Origin: Arthrobacter sp. FW306-2-2C-D06B
GTDB lineage: Bacteria; Actinomycetota; Actinomycetes; Actinomycetales; Micrococcaceae
Length of the DNA stretch: 64,000 nt
Assembly (NCBI RefSeq): GCF_021789175.1
Contig: NZ_CP084560.1
Span: forward strand, 806,001-870,000
Direction: 5' to 3'
Made by a program: the position numbers and the translations under genes. Position 1 is the first letter of the stretch; each line of letters begins with the position of its first letter. Shown here one piece after another: positions 16,544-25,330 of the stretch. The notes below the pieces were generated by a model. The model was not told the origin of the DNA and did no database searches. It saw nothing but the letters and a program-made list of their open reading frames with translations.

Positions 16544-16617
16544 TGGAAGTTGAGCAGGGATGCTCGATGCACGGCCACGGATCGGCCTCTTCATACTATT
16601 CGCGAAGGCAGGCCGTC

Positions 16618-16959
16618 GTGTTCGAGTCAGTGACTTCTGTTGCCCTTGGTAGCGCCCTGGACGGGCTCTCATTGCGCCAGCGCACCATCGCCAACAACAT
16701 CGCCAACATCAACACGCCGAACTACCACGCCAAAAGGGTCCAATTCGAAGACGCACTCGCGGCCTCGGTGAGCGCCGGAGACGGGCACACCGCGGCTACC
16801 GTCACTACCTCCCAGGAACCCACCCAGCTCAACGGCAACAACGTGAACCTGGATACCGAAACCCTCTCGAACGTGGACACCGTCTTGCGCTACCAGTTCG
16901 CCTCCCGGGCCATCGGCGAGCAATTCACCGCACTCCGCACGGCCATGAGGACCAGCTGA
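16618..16959 (+). CDS. flgB: Flagellar basal-body rod protein FlgB
   Basis: 113 residues. The rod signature SLRQRTIANNIANINTPNYH is at about residues 18-37 and the C-terminal helix near YQFASRAIGEQFTALRTAM. It forms part of the proximal rod. The GTG at 16618 fits the FlgB N-terminus and has GAAGGCAGG upstream; an earlier start at 16534 would lie inside the promoter. Overlaps flgC by one base. Confidence 0.93.
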   Translation: MFESVTSVALGSALDGLSLRQRTIANNIANINTPNYHAKRVQFEDALAASVSAGDGHTAATVTTSQEPTQLNGNNVNLDTETLSNVDTVLRYQFASRAIGEQFTALRTAMRTS

Positions 16960-17351
16960 TGACTTTCGACGCGATCGGGATCGCCGGCTCCGCCCTGACT
17001 GTCCACCGAAAGTGGCTCGACGCCGTTTCCGACAACCTGGCCAACATGAATACCGCCACGCGCACCAGCGGCAAGGCGTTCCAAGCCCGCTACATTGAGG
17101 CCGCCGAGGGCAGCAACGGAAACGGCGTGTACGTGAAAAGCACTCCCCAAGGCAGCGCGACCGGCAGGCTCGTGTACCAGCCGGACCATCCGCTTGCCGA
17201 TGCCCAAGGCTATGTCCGTTACCCGGACATCGACCTCGCCGAACAGATGGGTGCCCTGATCGTGGCGCAACGCGGCTACCAGGCCAACGCCCAAGTGGTG
17301 GACCGCGCCCGTGAGACTTACCAGGCAGCGCTTGAGATAGGAAAATCCTGA
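16959..17351 (+). CDS. flgC: Flagellar basal-body rod protein FlgC
   Basis: 130 residues. N-terminal motif GIAGSALTVHRKWLDAVSDN leading to LANMNT, and C-terminal LIVAQRGYQANAQVVDRARE, are the FlgC marks. It builds the proximal rod with FlgB. The start overlaps the flgB stop (TGATG) and the stop overlaps fliE, showing tight coupling. Confidence 0.94.
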   Translation: MTFDAIGIAGSALTVHRKWLDAVSDNLANMNTATRTSGKAFQARYIEAAEGSNGNGVYVKSTPQGSATGRLVYQPDHPLADAQGYVRYPDIDLAEQMGALIVAQRGYQANAQVVDRARETYQAALEIGKS

Positions 17352-17686
17352 TGGCTTTGGACCCGATCGGCGCAATTCAAGGCGGCGGGGCGCTTTCCGT
17401 GCAAGGCGTCACCGGTACCGGCTACCTGGGCGGCAATGTAACCGGAGCCGCGGGAACCTCGGACAGCAACGGCTTCGCGACGGCGCTGACCGGTGCCGTG
17501 GACAACCTCCAGTCCCTGCAGTCGACGTCGAACCAGCTGGCAGTGTCTGCGGTGACGGGCAACCTTGACGACATCCACAAGGCGACGATCGCTGCGACGC
17601 GCGCCCAGATCACCATCGAGCTTGTCTCCACGGTGCGGAACAAGGGCGTTGACGCGTTCAACGAGATCATGAGGATGCAGGCCTGA
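17351..17686 (+). CDS. fliE: Flagellar hook-basal body complex protein FliE
   Basis: 111 residues, helical, with the C-terminal FliE segment KATIAATRAQITIELVSTVR then NKGVDAFNEIMRMQ. FliE is the adaptor between the MS ring and the rod. The N-terminus is Gly-rich. It is coupled to flgC and fliF by one-base overlaps. Confidence 0.92.
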   Translation: MALDPIGAIQGGGALSVQGVTGTGYLGGNVTGAAGTSDSNGFATALTGAVDNLQSLQSTSNQLAVSAVTGNLDDIHKATIAATRAQITIELVSTVRNKGVDAFNEIMRMQA

Positions 17687-19320
17687 TGCCTCCACAGATT
17701 GCCGCCTTCTTCCGCAAGATGGGCGATGGATTCAAGGGGTTCACCGCCGGGCAGCGCACCATCGCCATCATCGGCATCGCCGTTCTGGTCCTCGGCGGAG
17801 TGGCCCTGTCAGCATGGTTGGGCAAGCCGTCCTACTCGCCGCTGTTCTCCGGATTGAAGGACACGGATGCCAACGGGATCGTGGAGCAGCTGCGCAAGGA
17901 CAATGTCCCGTACGAGCTCAGCAACGGCGGTTCCACCATCCTGGTTCCCGATGACAAGGTCAACGACGAACGGCTCAAAGCCGCCGCGGCGGGCCTCCCT
18001 GCGGCCGCGGCAACGGGATATTCACTGCTCGACAAGCTCGGGGTGACCTCATCCGAGTTCCAGCAGTCCGTGACTTACAAGCGTGCGCTCGAGGGCGAAC
18101 TCGCCACCACCATCCAGGCCATGGACGGCGTGAAGACAGCCGCTGTGCAGTTGGCCATTCCGGCCAAGACAGTCTTCGTGGACAAGGCTCCAGACGCAAC
18201 GGCATCCGTGTTCGTGGAAACGCAGCCGGGTGTCACCCTGTCTGCCGATAAGGTCCAGGCGATCGTGCACTTGACGTCCGCCGCGATCGAAAACCTGAAG
18301 CCGACAAACGTGACCGTGGTGGATTCCCAGGGCAACGTCCTCTCCACGGTGGGAGGGGGAGCCACGGGATCCTCGTCCAAGCAAGCCGCCGATTACCAAC
18401 AGCGGACGTCCGATTCGGTGAAGGCCGTGCTGGACAGGGTGGTGGGACCGGGAAACGCCACCGTAGCCGTCGCGGCCGACGTGACCGCCGAGTCCGCGCA
18501 GCAGCGCAGCGAGACGTTCTCCACCGCCAAGGATGCCGCTCCGCTCAGCGAGACCACAAAGACCGAGAAGTACACGGGGACCGGCGGCGGCGCCTCCGGT
18601 GTCCTTGGACCGGACAACATTGCCGTGCCGGGCGGCACCAACGGCAACGGAACCTTCGACTCCAGCGACACCACCAAGAACAACGCCGTCAACAAGGTCA
18701 CGGAAGACCGCACCATTCCGCAAGGCGCCGTGAAACGCCAGACCATCTCAGTGGCGATCAACCAGTCGGCTGCGGCCGGACTCAACGTCAACTCGGTCAA
18801 GGCTCTCGTTACTTCCGCGGCGGGCGTCGATCCCACCCGCGGCGACGTGGTGACGGTTGAAGTGCTGCCCTTCAGTACCTCGGCCGCAGACGCGGCGGCT
18901 CAGGCATTGGGCGCGGCCAAAGCGCAAGCCGATGCCAAGCAACAGTCGGATTTGATGAACACGCTCATCCTGTCGGGCAGCATCCTGCTGGCAGTTGTCG
19001 CGCTGATTGTGCTTGTGCTGATCCTCCTCCGGCGCAGGCAGCGACGCGAACCGGTTGACCTTGGCGAACGCCTTGACTACGAGATGCTGCCGCAAGGCGT
19101 CTCCACGGCTGCGCTCGAAGGACCGCCTGCCACATCGGCGATCGAACTGCCGCCCGTGCCTCCCGTTCCGGCCCTGCCCATGCCCGGCTTGCCGATACCA
19201 GGAGCCGAGGCTCTCGACGGCGAGCGGCGGCGGGCCCAGATTGAAGCCATGGTTGCCGAGAACCCGGCCCGGACCGCTGACTACCTTCGTGGACTCATGG
19301 ACGAAAGGCAGTCCGTATGA
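17686..19320 (+). CDS. fliF: Flagellar MS-ring protein FliF
   Basis: 544 residues. TM1 is at about residues 25-47 (TIAIIGIAVLVLGGVALSAW), followed by the secretin-like ring-building domains (YSPLFSGLKDTDANGIVEQL; SDSVKAVLDRVVGPGNATVA). TM2 is near residue 430 (LILSGSILLAVVALIVLVL), and the C-terminal FliG-binding tail ends AENPARTADYLRGLMDE. It is the membrane platform for the motor and export gate. It overlaps fliG by 4 nt. Confidence 0.95.
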   Translation: MPPQIAAFFRKMGDGFKGFTAGQRTIAIIGIAVLVLGGVALSAWLGKPSYSPLFSGLKDTDANGIVEQLRKDNVPYELSNGGSTILVPDDKVNDERLKAAAAGLPAAAATGYSLLDKLGVTSSEFQQSVTYKRALEGELATTIQAMDGVKTAAVQLAIPAKTVFVDKAPDATASVFVETQPGVTLSADKVQAIVHLTSAAIENLKPTNVTVVDSQGNVLSTVGGGATGSSSKQAADYQQRTSDSVKAVLDRVVGPGNATVAVAADVTAESAQQRSETFSTAKDAAPLSETTKTEKYTGTGGGASGVLGPDNIAVPGGTNGNGTFDSSDTTKNNAVNKVTEDRTIPQGAVKRQTISVAINQSAAAGLNVNSVKALVTSAAGVDPTRGDVVTVEVLPFSTSAADAAAQALGAAKAQADAKQQSDLMNTLILSGSILLAVVALIVLVLILLRRRQRREPVDLGERLDYEMLPQGVSTAALEGPPATSAIELPPVPPVPALPMPGLPIPGAEALDGERRRAQIEAMVAENPARTADYLRGLMDERQSV

Positions 19321-20345
19321 GGGCCGGGGAGTTGGACGTAAGCGGCTTGAGCGGTGCCCAGAAGGTGGCCGTAGTGCTGATGCAGATGAGCCCGGCCAGT
19401 GCAGCCTCCGTCATGACCCAGTTCTCCGAATCCGAGGCCGAAGACATCGCGGCTGAGATTGTCCGCTTGCGCCGCGTCTCCTCAACCGTGGCGGACCACG
19501 TCATGACCGAGTTCCACGACCTTGCGGTCAGCGGCCGCCGCACGGCCCGCGGCGGCCAGGAATTCGCCGTCGGGCTCCTGGAAGCGTCCTTCGGTGCGGA
19601 CAAAGCGGCCGGTTTCATGGACCGTCTCGCCTCGACCATGGCCGGGAAGTCGTTCGAATTCCTGGAAATGATGGATTCCGGACAACTGCTGGCCCTCATC
19701 GACGGCGAGATGCCGCAGACCATTGCCCTGATCCTGGCGCATTTGCGGCCGGGCAAGGCTTCCGCGGTCATGGCCGGACTGGGCGACGTGCAGCGCAGTG
19801 AGGTGGCCCGTTGCATCGCCACGATGGGGATGGCTTCGCCGGAGGCCGTGGGCATCGTGGCCGAGACCCTCAAGGTTCGCGCCGGGGCCGTCATGTCGCA
19901 AAGGAAGTCGAGCGAAATTGTCGGCGGGATCCAGCCGCTCGTCGACATCATCAACCGCTCCGACGTCAACACCGAACGCTCCGTGCTGGAAGGCCTGGAG
20001 ACCCTCGACCCGGAGCTTGCCACGGAAGTGCGCGCCCGGATGCTGACCTTCGTGGATATCGTGAAATTGGAACGCCGCGACATCCAACAGATCCTGCGTG
20101 GCGTCAATGCCGAAGTGCTCGCTGTCGCCATGAAGGGTGCCCCTGCCGTGGTGCTCGAGGCCGTACGCACCAACGTGTCCGGCCGCAACCTCGAAATCCT
20201 GGAAGCCGAAATGGCTTCCGCCGGGCCGGTGCGCGCCTCCCAGGTCGAAGAAGCCCGGGCAGAGATCGTCCGTTCCATCCGTGAGTTGGAAGCGGAAGGC
20301 GCCATCGTGGTCCGGCGCGGCGAAGAAGACGATTATGTCTATTGA
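19317..20345 (+). CDS. fliG: Flagellar motor switch protein FliG
   Basis: 342 residues. N-terminal LSGAQKVAVVLMQMSPASAA binds FliF. The middle carries GEMPQTIALILAHLRPGKAS, with Met where EHPQT is usual. The C-terminal domain (VKLERRDIQQILRGVNAEVL) has the charged torque helix that meets MotA. It is the rotor part of the C ring. The start overlaps fliF and the end overlaps fliH by 11 nt. Confidence 0.95.
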   Translation: MRAGELDVSGLSGAQKVAVVLMQMSPASAASVMTQFSESEAEDIAAEIVRLRRVSSTVADHVMTEFHDLAVSGRRTARGGQEFAVGLLEASFGADKAAGFMDRLASTMAGKSFEFLEMMDSGQLLALIDGEMPQTIALILAHLRPGKASAVMAGLGDVQRSEVARCIATMGMASPEAVGIVAETLKVRAGAVMSQRKSSEIVGGIQPLVDIINRSDVNTERSVLEGLETLDPELATEVRARMLTFVDIVKLERRDIQQILRGVNAEVLAVAMKGAPAVVLEAVRTNVSGRNLEILEAEMASAGPVRASQVEEARAEIVRSIRELEAEGAIVVRRGEEDDYVY

Positions 20346-20949
20346 GGCTGAGCTCCAGAGGGTGGTCTTCCCGGACATCCAGCCTGCCGCGCGATCGCGC
20401 AAGGAGGACCGGGGGTTCACCCAGGGGCACGCGTCAGGTTACGCCGCCGGGGTCCAGGCTGCAGCTGCGGAACAGCGCCGTCTGAGCGAGCAGTTTCACG
20501 CCGAACACCGCGCAATGCTCGACGCCGGACGCCTGGCTGTGGCGCATGCCGTCGGCGTGCTCGAAGCGGCCACTGCCGCGTTCCAGCAGCGCCGTGGCGC
20601 GGTGTTGGAGGAGGCTCAGGACGTGTTGGCAGCCAGCGCGATGGAGCTTGCCGAAGCCATCCTGGGCTACGAAATCAACGACGGCGGGAACACGGCCCGC
20701 GCCGCGTTGGCCCGAGCCCTCGCAACGGTCTCCGACGTGCAAACGGTAACCACTGTGCGCCTCCACCCTGCGGACCTTGCCGCGCTGGCCGCCGTCGACG
20801 TCGGGAAGGTGGCCGGCGTCGAACTCAAGGCCGATCCCGCACTGAATCCCGGCGATGCGATCGCGGAGTATCCGCAGGGTTGGCTCGACGCCCGGCTCAG
20901 CACCGCTGTGGCCAGGGCCAAGGCAGCCCTGCTGGGGAACGACGCATGA
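20335..20949 (+). CDS. fliH: Flagellar assembly protein FliH
   Basis: 204 residues from the ATG at 20335, which overlaps the fliG end by 11 nt. It has the FliH layout: polar N-terminus, a Gly/Ala repeat stretch (GFTQGHASGYAAGVQAAAAE), a long coiled coil and a C-terminal globular part (NPGDAIAEYPQGWLDARLST). FliH forms the stalk regulating the FliI ATPase and docks it to the C ring. Translationally coupled to fliI. Confidence 0.88.
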   Translation: MSIEAELQRVVFPDIQPAARSRKEDRGFTQGHASGYAAGVQAAAAEQRRLSEQFHAEHRAMLDAGRLAVAHAVGVLEAATAAFQQRRGAVLEEAQDVLAASAMELAEAILGYEINDGGNTARAALARALATVSDVQTVTTVRLHPADLAALAAVDVGKVAGVELKADPALNPGDAIAEYPQGWLDARLSTAVARAKAALLGNDA

Positions 20950-22277
20950 GCATTACCGACTTCCGGCCGCACCCGGGCCGTTTCCGCGCAGCCCTCGCCG
21001 CCGCGGCACCTCAGCGCGTGGGCACCGTGACGTCCGTGCTCGGCCTTGGCCTGGAGATCTCCGGGTTGGACTGCGCGGTGGGAGATCTGGTGACCGTGGG
21101 CGAGGCACCCGGGCTCGACGCCGAAGTGGTCGCCTCGGTCAGTGGCGCCGTGCGATGCATGCCGCTCGGACGGTTGACAGGGGTGGCCGCGGGAGATCCG
21201 GCACGTTCCAAGGGCGCCCCCATCCTGGTCCCCACCGGCCGTGGCCTCTTCGGGCGGGTACTGGATGGGCTCGGGCGTCCGATCGACGGCAAGGGCCCGT
21301 TGCCCGCAAGCCCCATGGTCCCTTTGGACAACGAGGCCCCATCGGCGATGCACCGCGCCCGGGTGGACACCCCGCTCCAGACCGGGGTCCGGGTCCTGGA
21401 CACCATGGCCACTCTTGGCCGCGGCCAGCGCATGGGGTTGTTCGCCGGCTCGGGGGTCGGAAAGTCCTCGCTGCTGTCCATGATTGCCCGCGGTACGGAT
21501 GCCGAAGTGTCCGTGATCGCCTTGGTGGGGGAGCGCGGACGTGAAGTGCGCGAGTTCCTGGAAGACGACCTCGGCCCGGAAGGTCTATCCCGCTCCGTGG
21601 TGGTTGTTGCCACGTCCGATGAGCCTGCACTCATGCGCCTGCGCGCGGCCGTCACGGCCACCCGGATTGCCGAATCGTTCCGCGAAGCCGGGCAGGACGT
21701 GGTGCTCATGATGGATTCGCTCACCCGCGTGGCCATGGCCCAGCGCGAAATAGGCCTGTCCGCCGGTGAGCCGCCGGCCACCCGCGGCTACCCGCCGTCG
21801 ACCTTTTCCGTGCTGGCCCGGCTCCTGGAACGCGCCGGGACCGCCGAAACCGGATCCGTGACCGGCATCTACACGGTCCTGGTGGACGGCGACGACCACA
21901 ACGAACCGATCGCCGACGCCGCCCGCTCGATCCTGGACGGACACGTGGTCCTGGACCGGAAGCTCGCCGTCACGGGGCATTTTCCCTCGGTGGACGTGCT
22001 TGGTTCCGTGTCCCGCGTGGCCTCCAAAGTTAATTCAGCCGATCGCACGGCGCTGGCGGCATCCTTGCGCAGGGTCCTCGCCGCGCGGCGCAGCGCCCAG
22101 GACCTGATCGACGTCGGCGCTTACCACCGTGGCAGCAACCCCTTGGTCGACGCAGCCCTTGACCACGAACCCGCCATCAACGGGTTCCTGCAGCAAAGCA
22201 TGGACGAATCCACCCCGTACAGCGAGTCCTGGCCGGAACTTTTCCGCCTCTCGGCAAGCCTCGAAGGAGCCGCGTGA
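20946..22277 (+). CDS. fliI: Flagellum-specific ATPase FliI
   Basis: 443 residues, homologous to F1 beta/alpha subunits. Walker A GSGVGKSS is at about residues 168-175, the Walker B region reads QDVVLMMDSLTRVAMAQREI, and the switch GEPPATRGYPPSTFSVL is intact. It powers unloading of chaperoned substrates at the export gate. The ATG at 20946 overlaps fliH by 4 nt; the open frame further upstream is not needed. Confidence 0.96.
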   Translation: MSITDFRPHPGRFRAALAAAAPQRVGTVTSVLGLGLEISGLDCAVGDLVTVGEAPGLDAEVVASVSGAVRCMPLGRLTGVAAGDPARSKGAPILVPTGRGLFGRVLDGLGRPIDGKGPLPASPMVPLDNEAPSAMHRARVDTPLQTGVRVLDTMATLGRGQRMGLFAGSGVGKSSLLSMIARGTDAEVSVIALVGERGREVREFLEDDLGPEGLSRSVVVVATSDEPALMRLRAAVTATRIAESFREAGQDVVLMMDSLTRVAMAQREIGLSAGEPPATRGYPPSTFSVLARLLERAGTAETGSVTGIYTVLVDGDDHNEPIADAARSILDGHVVLDRKLAVTGHFPSVDVLGSVSRVASKVNSADRTALAASLRRVLAARRSAQDLIDVGAYHRGSNPLVDAALDHEPAINGFLQQSMDESTPYSESWPELFRLSASLEGAA

Positions 22278-22699
22278 ACCGTCAATTCTCCCTGGCCGGG
22301 CTGTTGCGCCTGCGCCAGACACAGCAGGATGCCGCTGCCAGCGGACTGGCGCGCGCCAACTCCCGGAGCGCATCGTTGCGATCCCGCCGGGCGACGGCCC
22401 GCGAGGAGCTGGCCGAGTCTGCCGGAGTTGCTGGAAGCTCCGCATCGCTCTTGGCTATCGCGGCCTCCCGCGCGTCCGCGCAAAGCATGTTGGCCGAGCT
22501 TGACGCATTGGCCGCCAGCGCGGAGGCCGAGGCCGCAGAGGCCCGCGCGGAATACACCGAAGCCAAGCGTCGCGCCGTAGGACTCGAGAAGCTCGAAACC
22601 CGCCATGGAGCGGCCTTCGAGGCTTTCGCGCTGCACGCCGAACAAAGCGTGCTGGACGAGATCGCGTCCTCCGCGTGGCACCGGAAGGCTACCTCATGA
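22274..22699 (+). CDS. fliJ: Flagellar export protein FliJ
   Basis: 141 residues, almost wholly helical coiled coil, beginning NRQFSLAGLLRLRQTQQDAA as FliJ proteins do. FliJ sits in the FliI hexamer like the gamma subunit of F1 and links it to FlhA. GTG start overlapping fliI by 4 nt. Identity rests on position, size and coiled-coil form. Confidence 0.87.
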   Translation: MNRQFSLAGLLRLRQTQQDAAASGLARANSRSASLRSRRATAREELAESAGVAGSSASLLAIAASRASAQSMLAELDALAASAEAEAAEARAEYTEAKRRAVGLEKLETRHGAAFEAFALHAEQSVLDEIASSAWHRKATS

Positions 22700-23379
22700 G
22701 CATGACCGAGGCGATTGGGCGCATCCAGGGCATCGAGTCGATGTTGCAGCAACTAAGCGAGGGGGTCCGTCCGCAGGCCACCGCCACCGGGACAACGGAA
22801 CCTACCGCGGGCACGGCCACTTCCACGGACCCGGCATCCTTCGCGCAGGCGCTGAGCTCCGCCGTCGGGGGCTCGACGACGCCGGACGTGAGCCAGCTCG
22901 CTTCATCTCTGGGACTCGGCGGCACCGCCGCGCTGTCCGCCATTGCGGGCCTTACCGGTACAGCGGGCGCGCTTCCGGGTGCCGGTACGGGCACGGCCAC
23001 CGGAGCTGTCACGGGCGATGCCGTGGTGGCCGACGCCAAGAAATACGTGGGCGTGCCCTACGTCTGGGGCGGCACAAACCCGGCAGTGGGTATGGATTGC
23101 TCCGGCTTCGTGCAGCGCGTGTTCAAGGATCTCGGTGTCGACCTGCCGCGCGTCGTCAGCGACCAGATGCGGCAAGGCACCCCCGTGGCATCCTTGGCCC
23201 AGGCCAAGCCTGGCGATCTGCTGGTCAGTTTCGGCGGCGAACACATCTCGATCTACCTCGGCAACGGCAAAGCGATCGACGCACCCGTTCCCGGCCAGAC
23301 CATCCAGGTCCGAGATGCGTGGGAACAGCAGTCGAATCTGACCGCCATCCGCCGCATCGTCCCCGCGGGAGGCTCGTGA
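22696..23379 (+). CDS. NlpC/P60 (C40) peptidoglycan endopeptidase in flagellar operon
   Basis: 227 residues. Residues 1-30 are helical (AIGRIQGIESMLQQLSEG) and residues ~35-110 are a Ser/Thr/Ala/Gly linker. The C-terminal ~115 residues are NlpC/P60: AKKYVGVPYVWGGTNP, catalytic Cys in MDCSGFVQRVF, and the His in GEHISIYLG. It has no Sec signal peptide and is embedded between fliJ and fliK with overlapping starts. It may therefore be exported by the flagellar system to open the wall for the rod, the task FlgJ does in Proteobacteria. Domain call firm; role inferred. Confidence 0.88.
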   Translation: MSMTEAIGRIQGIESMLQQLSEGVRPQATATGTTEPTAGTATSTDPASFAQALSSAVGGSTTPDVSQLASSLGLGGTAALSAIAGLTGTAGALPGAGTGTATGAVTGDAVVADAKKYVGVPYVWGGTNPAVGMDCSGFVQRVFKDLGVDLPRVVSDQMRQGTPVASLAQAKPGDLLVSFGGEHISIYLGNGKAIDAPVPGQTIQVRDAWEQQSNLTAIRRIVPAGGS

Positions 23380-24836
23380 TGCAGTTGCCCCCCTCTGGTG
23401 CGGCCTCTCCGCGTCCGGCCGCTCCCGGGTCTGCGCCTGTGCCGCAGTCCGGCGCCGCCGCCGGTTTTGAGGCCGTGATGAACGGCGTGCTGGGGTCCGA
23501 CGCGAAGACCTCCGACTCGAAGACCTCCCACGGGACCGCACAGCAAGTGCCCGACGGCGGCGCGCAGGGAAAGCCTGCTACCGACAGTCCCGGAACGGTC
23601 GCCCGAGCCGCCACACCAGAAGGCTCGAAGGTCGCCAAGGACACGGCTGATGCGGCTGGCTCGCTTGGTGAGCCAGGTTCGCCGGGTTCGCCTGGTGCGG
23701 TTGATGTGGCTGCTCTTGCTGGTGCAGCCGCTGTTGCGGGACTTGCGGCCGCCGGAGTAGCAGTCGGAACCGCTGCTTCGCAGGCGAGCGGGCCGGGCAT
23801 CGCTGTGCCGGTCAACGAGGGTGGCGTTGTCGGTTCGGCCCCGGCCAAAACGATTGCAGCCATCTCGGAAACAGCCAGTCTCGTCGTTGGGATGCCTGCG
23901 GGCAGCACCCACGCGACGCCGGCAGGATCGGGGGTAGGCGATGCTGTGCCGGCAGCTCTGCCACTCGGCAGCCTTGGTCAAAGTCCAACCCAATCTGGTC
24001 CGATCCCGGCCAGCCCGCTTCCCAATAGCTCACCTCCCACTAGCCCGCAGCCGGCCTCCGCCCTGCCAGCGAGCCCAGTGCCCGCCGCCCTGCCAGCCAG
24101 CCCAGTGCCCGCCGCCCTGCCAGGCAACCTGCCCGCCAGCCCACTGCCCGTTGGCCTCGAACCAGCGGTCAACGTGACCGCAGCGCAGCAACGCGAGTCC
24201 CGCACCGCCGTCGTCCTTCCCACCGGGAAACCTGCGACGCAGCAGGAGCCACGCGTCCCTGGGCAGGACACCCCCGCAGCCGCGGCACCCGGGCTTCCCG
24301 AGGTGGTTCAGGCCGGAATTCCGGTGCTGGTGCCGCCTGCGTCGCCACTCCAGCAAGCCCCTCCGACAGCCGCTCCAGGCATGGCAACGCCCACACCCCA
24401 GGCAGACCCGGCGAAACTGCTGCCCCAACTGTCCGGGCCGCTGTTCTCCCTAGCATCGGCAGCCCCCGGCGCGCACGTGATGACCTTGAAGCTGTCCCCG
24501 GAAAACCTCGGTCCGCTGACTGTCCGTGCCCATATCGAGGGCGCCGGGGTGCGGATCGAACTGTTCGCCCCTGGAGATGCCGGCCGTGAAGCAGTGCGCA
24601 GCATCCTGCCGGAACTGCGGCGCGGACTCGGCGAATCAGGGTTCGGCGCCAGCCTCGACCTGTCCGAACACAACGCCCCCGCGGATGCCGGTGCGGGCGG
24701 TTCAGACCCCCGGGACCGTCGCCCGGCCGAAAGCCCTGCTTTCCCGCGGGGCAGCGACGGCGAAGTGGTTCGCCTGGCGCGGACCGCCGTCGTCCTTCCC
24801 CGAAGCATTACCAGCAGCCTGGACATTCTCGTCTGA
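23379..24836 (+). CDS. fliK: Flagellar hook-length control protein FliK
   Basis: 485 residues from the ATG at 23379, one base into the previous stop. The first ~370 residues are low-complexity Pro/Ala/Ser/Gly sequence, the expected disordered ruler. The C-terminal ~100 residues are the Flg_hook domain (MTLKLSPENLGPLTVRAHIE; SILPELRRGLGESGFGASLD). FliK measures the hook and switches export specificity. It contains an exact-length 27-bp tandem duplication at 24068-24121. Followed by flgD. Confidence 0.86.
   Translation: MQLPPSGAASPRPAAPGSAPVPQSGAAAGFEAVMNGVLGSDAKTSDSKTSHGTAQQVPDGGAQGKPATDSPGTVARAATPEGSKVAKDTADAAGSLGEPGSPGSPGAVDVAALAGAAAVAGLAAAGVAVGTAASQASGPGIAVPVNEGGVVGSAPAKTIAAISETASLVVGMPAGSTHATPAGSGVGDAVPAALPLGSLGQSPTQSGPIPASPLPNSSPPTSPQPASALPASPVPAALPASPVPAALPGNLPASPLPVGLEPAVNVTAAQQRESRTAVVLPTGKPATQQEPRVPGQDTPAAAAPGLPEVVQAGIPVLVPPASPLQQAPPTAAPGMATPTPQADPAKLLPQLSGPLFSLASAAPGAHVMTLKLSPENLGPLTVRAHIEGAGVRIELFAPGDAGREAVRSILPELRRGLGESGFGASLDLSEHNAPADAGAGGSDPRDRRPAESPAFPRGSDGEVVRLARTAVVLPRSITSSLDILV
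24068..24121 (+). repeat. 27-bp in-frame tandem duplication inside fliK
   Basis: Two head-to-tail 27-bp units (24068-24094, 24095-24121) differing at one base (GAG/CAG within SER/SPVPAALPA coding), each encoding a nine-residue SPVPAALPA-type unit in the ruler region. Confidence 0.75.
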
Positions 24837-24852
24837 TGAAGGAGAGCCAATA

Positions 24853-25290
24853 GTGACCATCCAAGCCATCGCGGCAAGCAGCGGAGTCCACCCCGGAACC
24901 ACGGCGGGAGTCACCGCGCCCAAGCCCGCGCAGACCATGGACTCGAGCATGTTCATGTCGCTCCTCGTCACGCAACTGAAAAACCAGGATCCGAGTGCCC
25001 CCATGGACACCAACCAGATGATGAGCCAGACCGTCCAGCTATCCATGATGGAGAAAATGACGGAGCTCACCACCGACGCCAAAGAGAGCTTTTCACTCCA
25101 GATGCGCAGCGCGGCGGCACAAATCATCGGCCACAACGTCAGCTACGCGCTCGCGGACGGGACAAAGGGATCGGGCGTCGCGAGCTCGGTTTCCTTTGCG
25201 GCCGGAACCCCCACTGTGGCAGTCGGAGGAGTCAACGTTCCGCTCGATTCCATCAGCGGGATGACGGCCGCTACTTCGCCCACCGCCTGA
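24853..25290 (+). CDS. flgD: Flagellar hook capping protein FlgD
   Basis: 145 residues, a short FlgD. The family signature MFMSLLVTQLKNQDPSAPMD followed by QMMSQTVQLSMMEKM is clear. The C-terminal ~50 residues (VASSVSFAAGTPTVAVGGVN) are a reduced version of the cap's beta domains. FlgD is the scaffold for hook polymerisation. The GTG at 24853 follows GGAGA; it sits 16 nt after fliK. Confidence 0.92.
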   Translation: MTIQAIAASSGVHPGTTAGVTAPKPAQTMDSSMFMSLLVTQLKNQDPSAPMDTNQMMSQTVQLSMMEKMTELTTDAKESFSLQMRSAAAQIIGHNVSYALADGTKGSGVASSVSFAAGTPTVAVGGVNVPLDSISGMTAATSPTA

Positions 25291-25330
25291 CGCTCCACAC
25301 CCCCTGAACCACCCGAAGAAAGGCAACACC

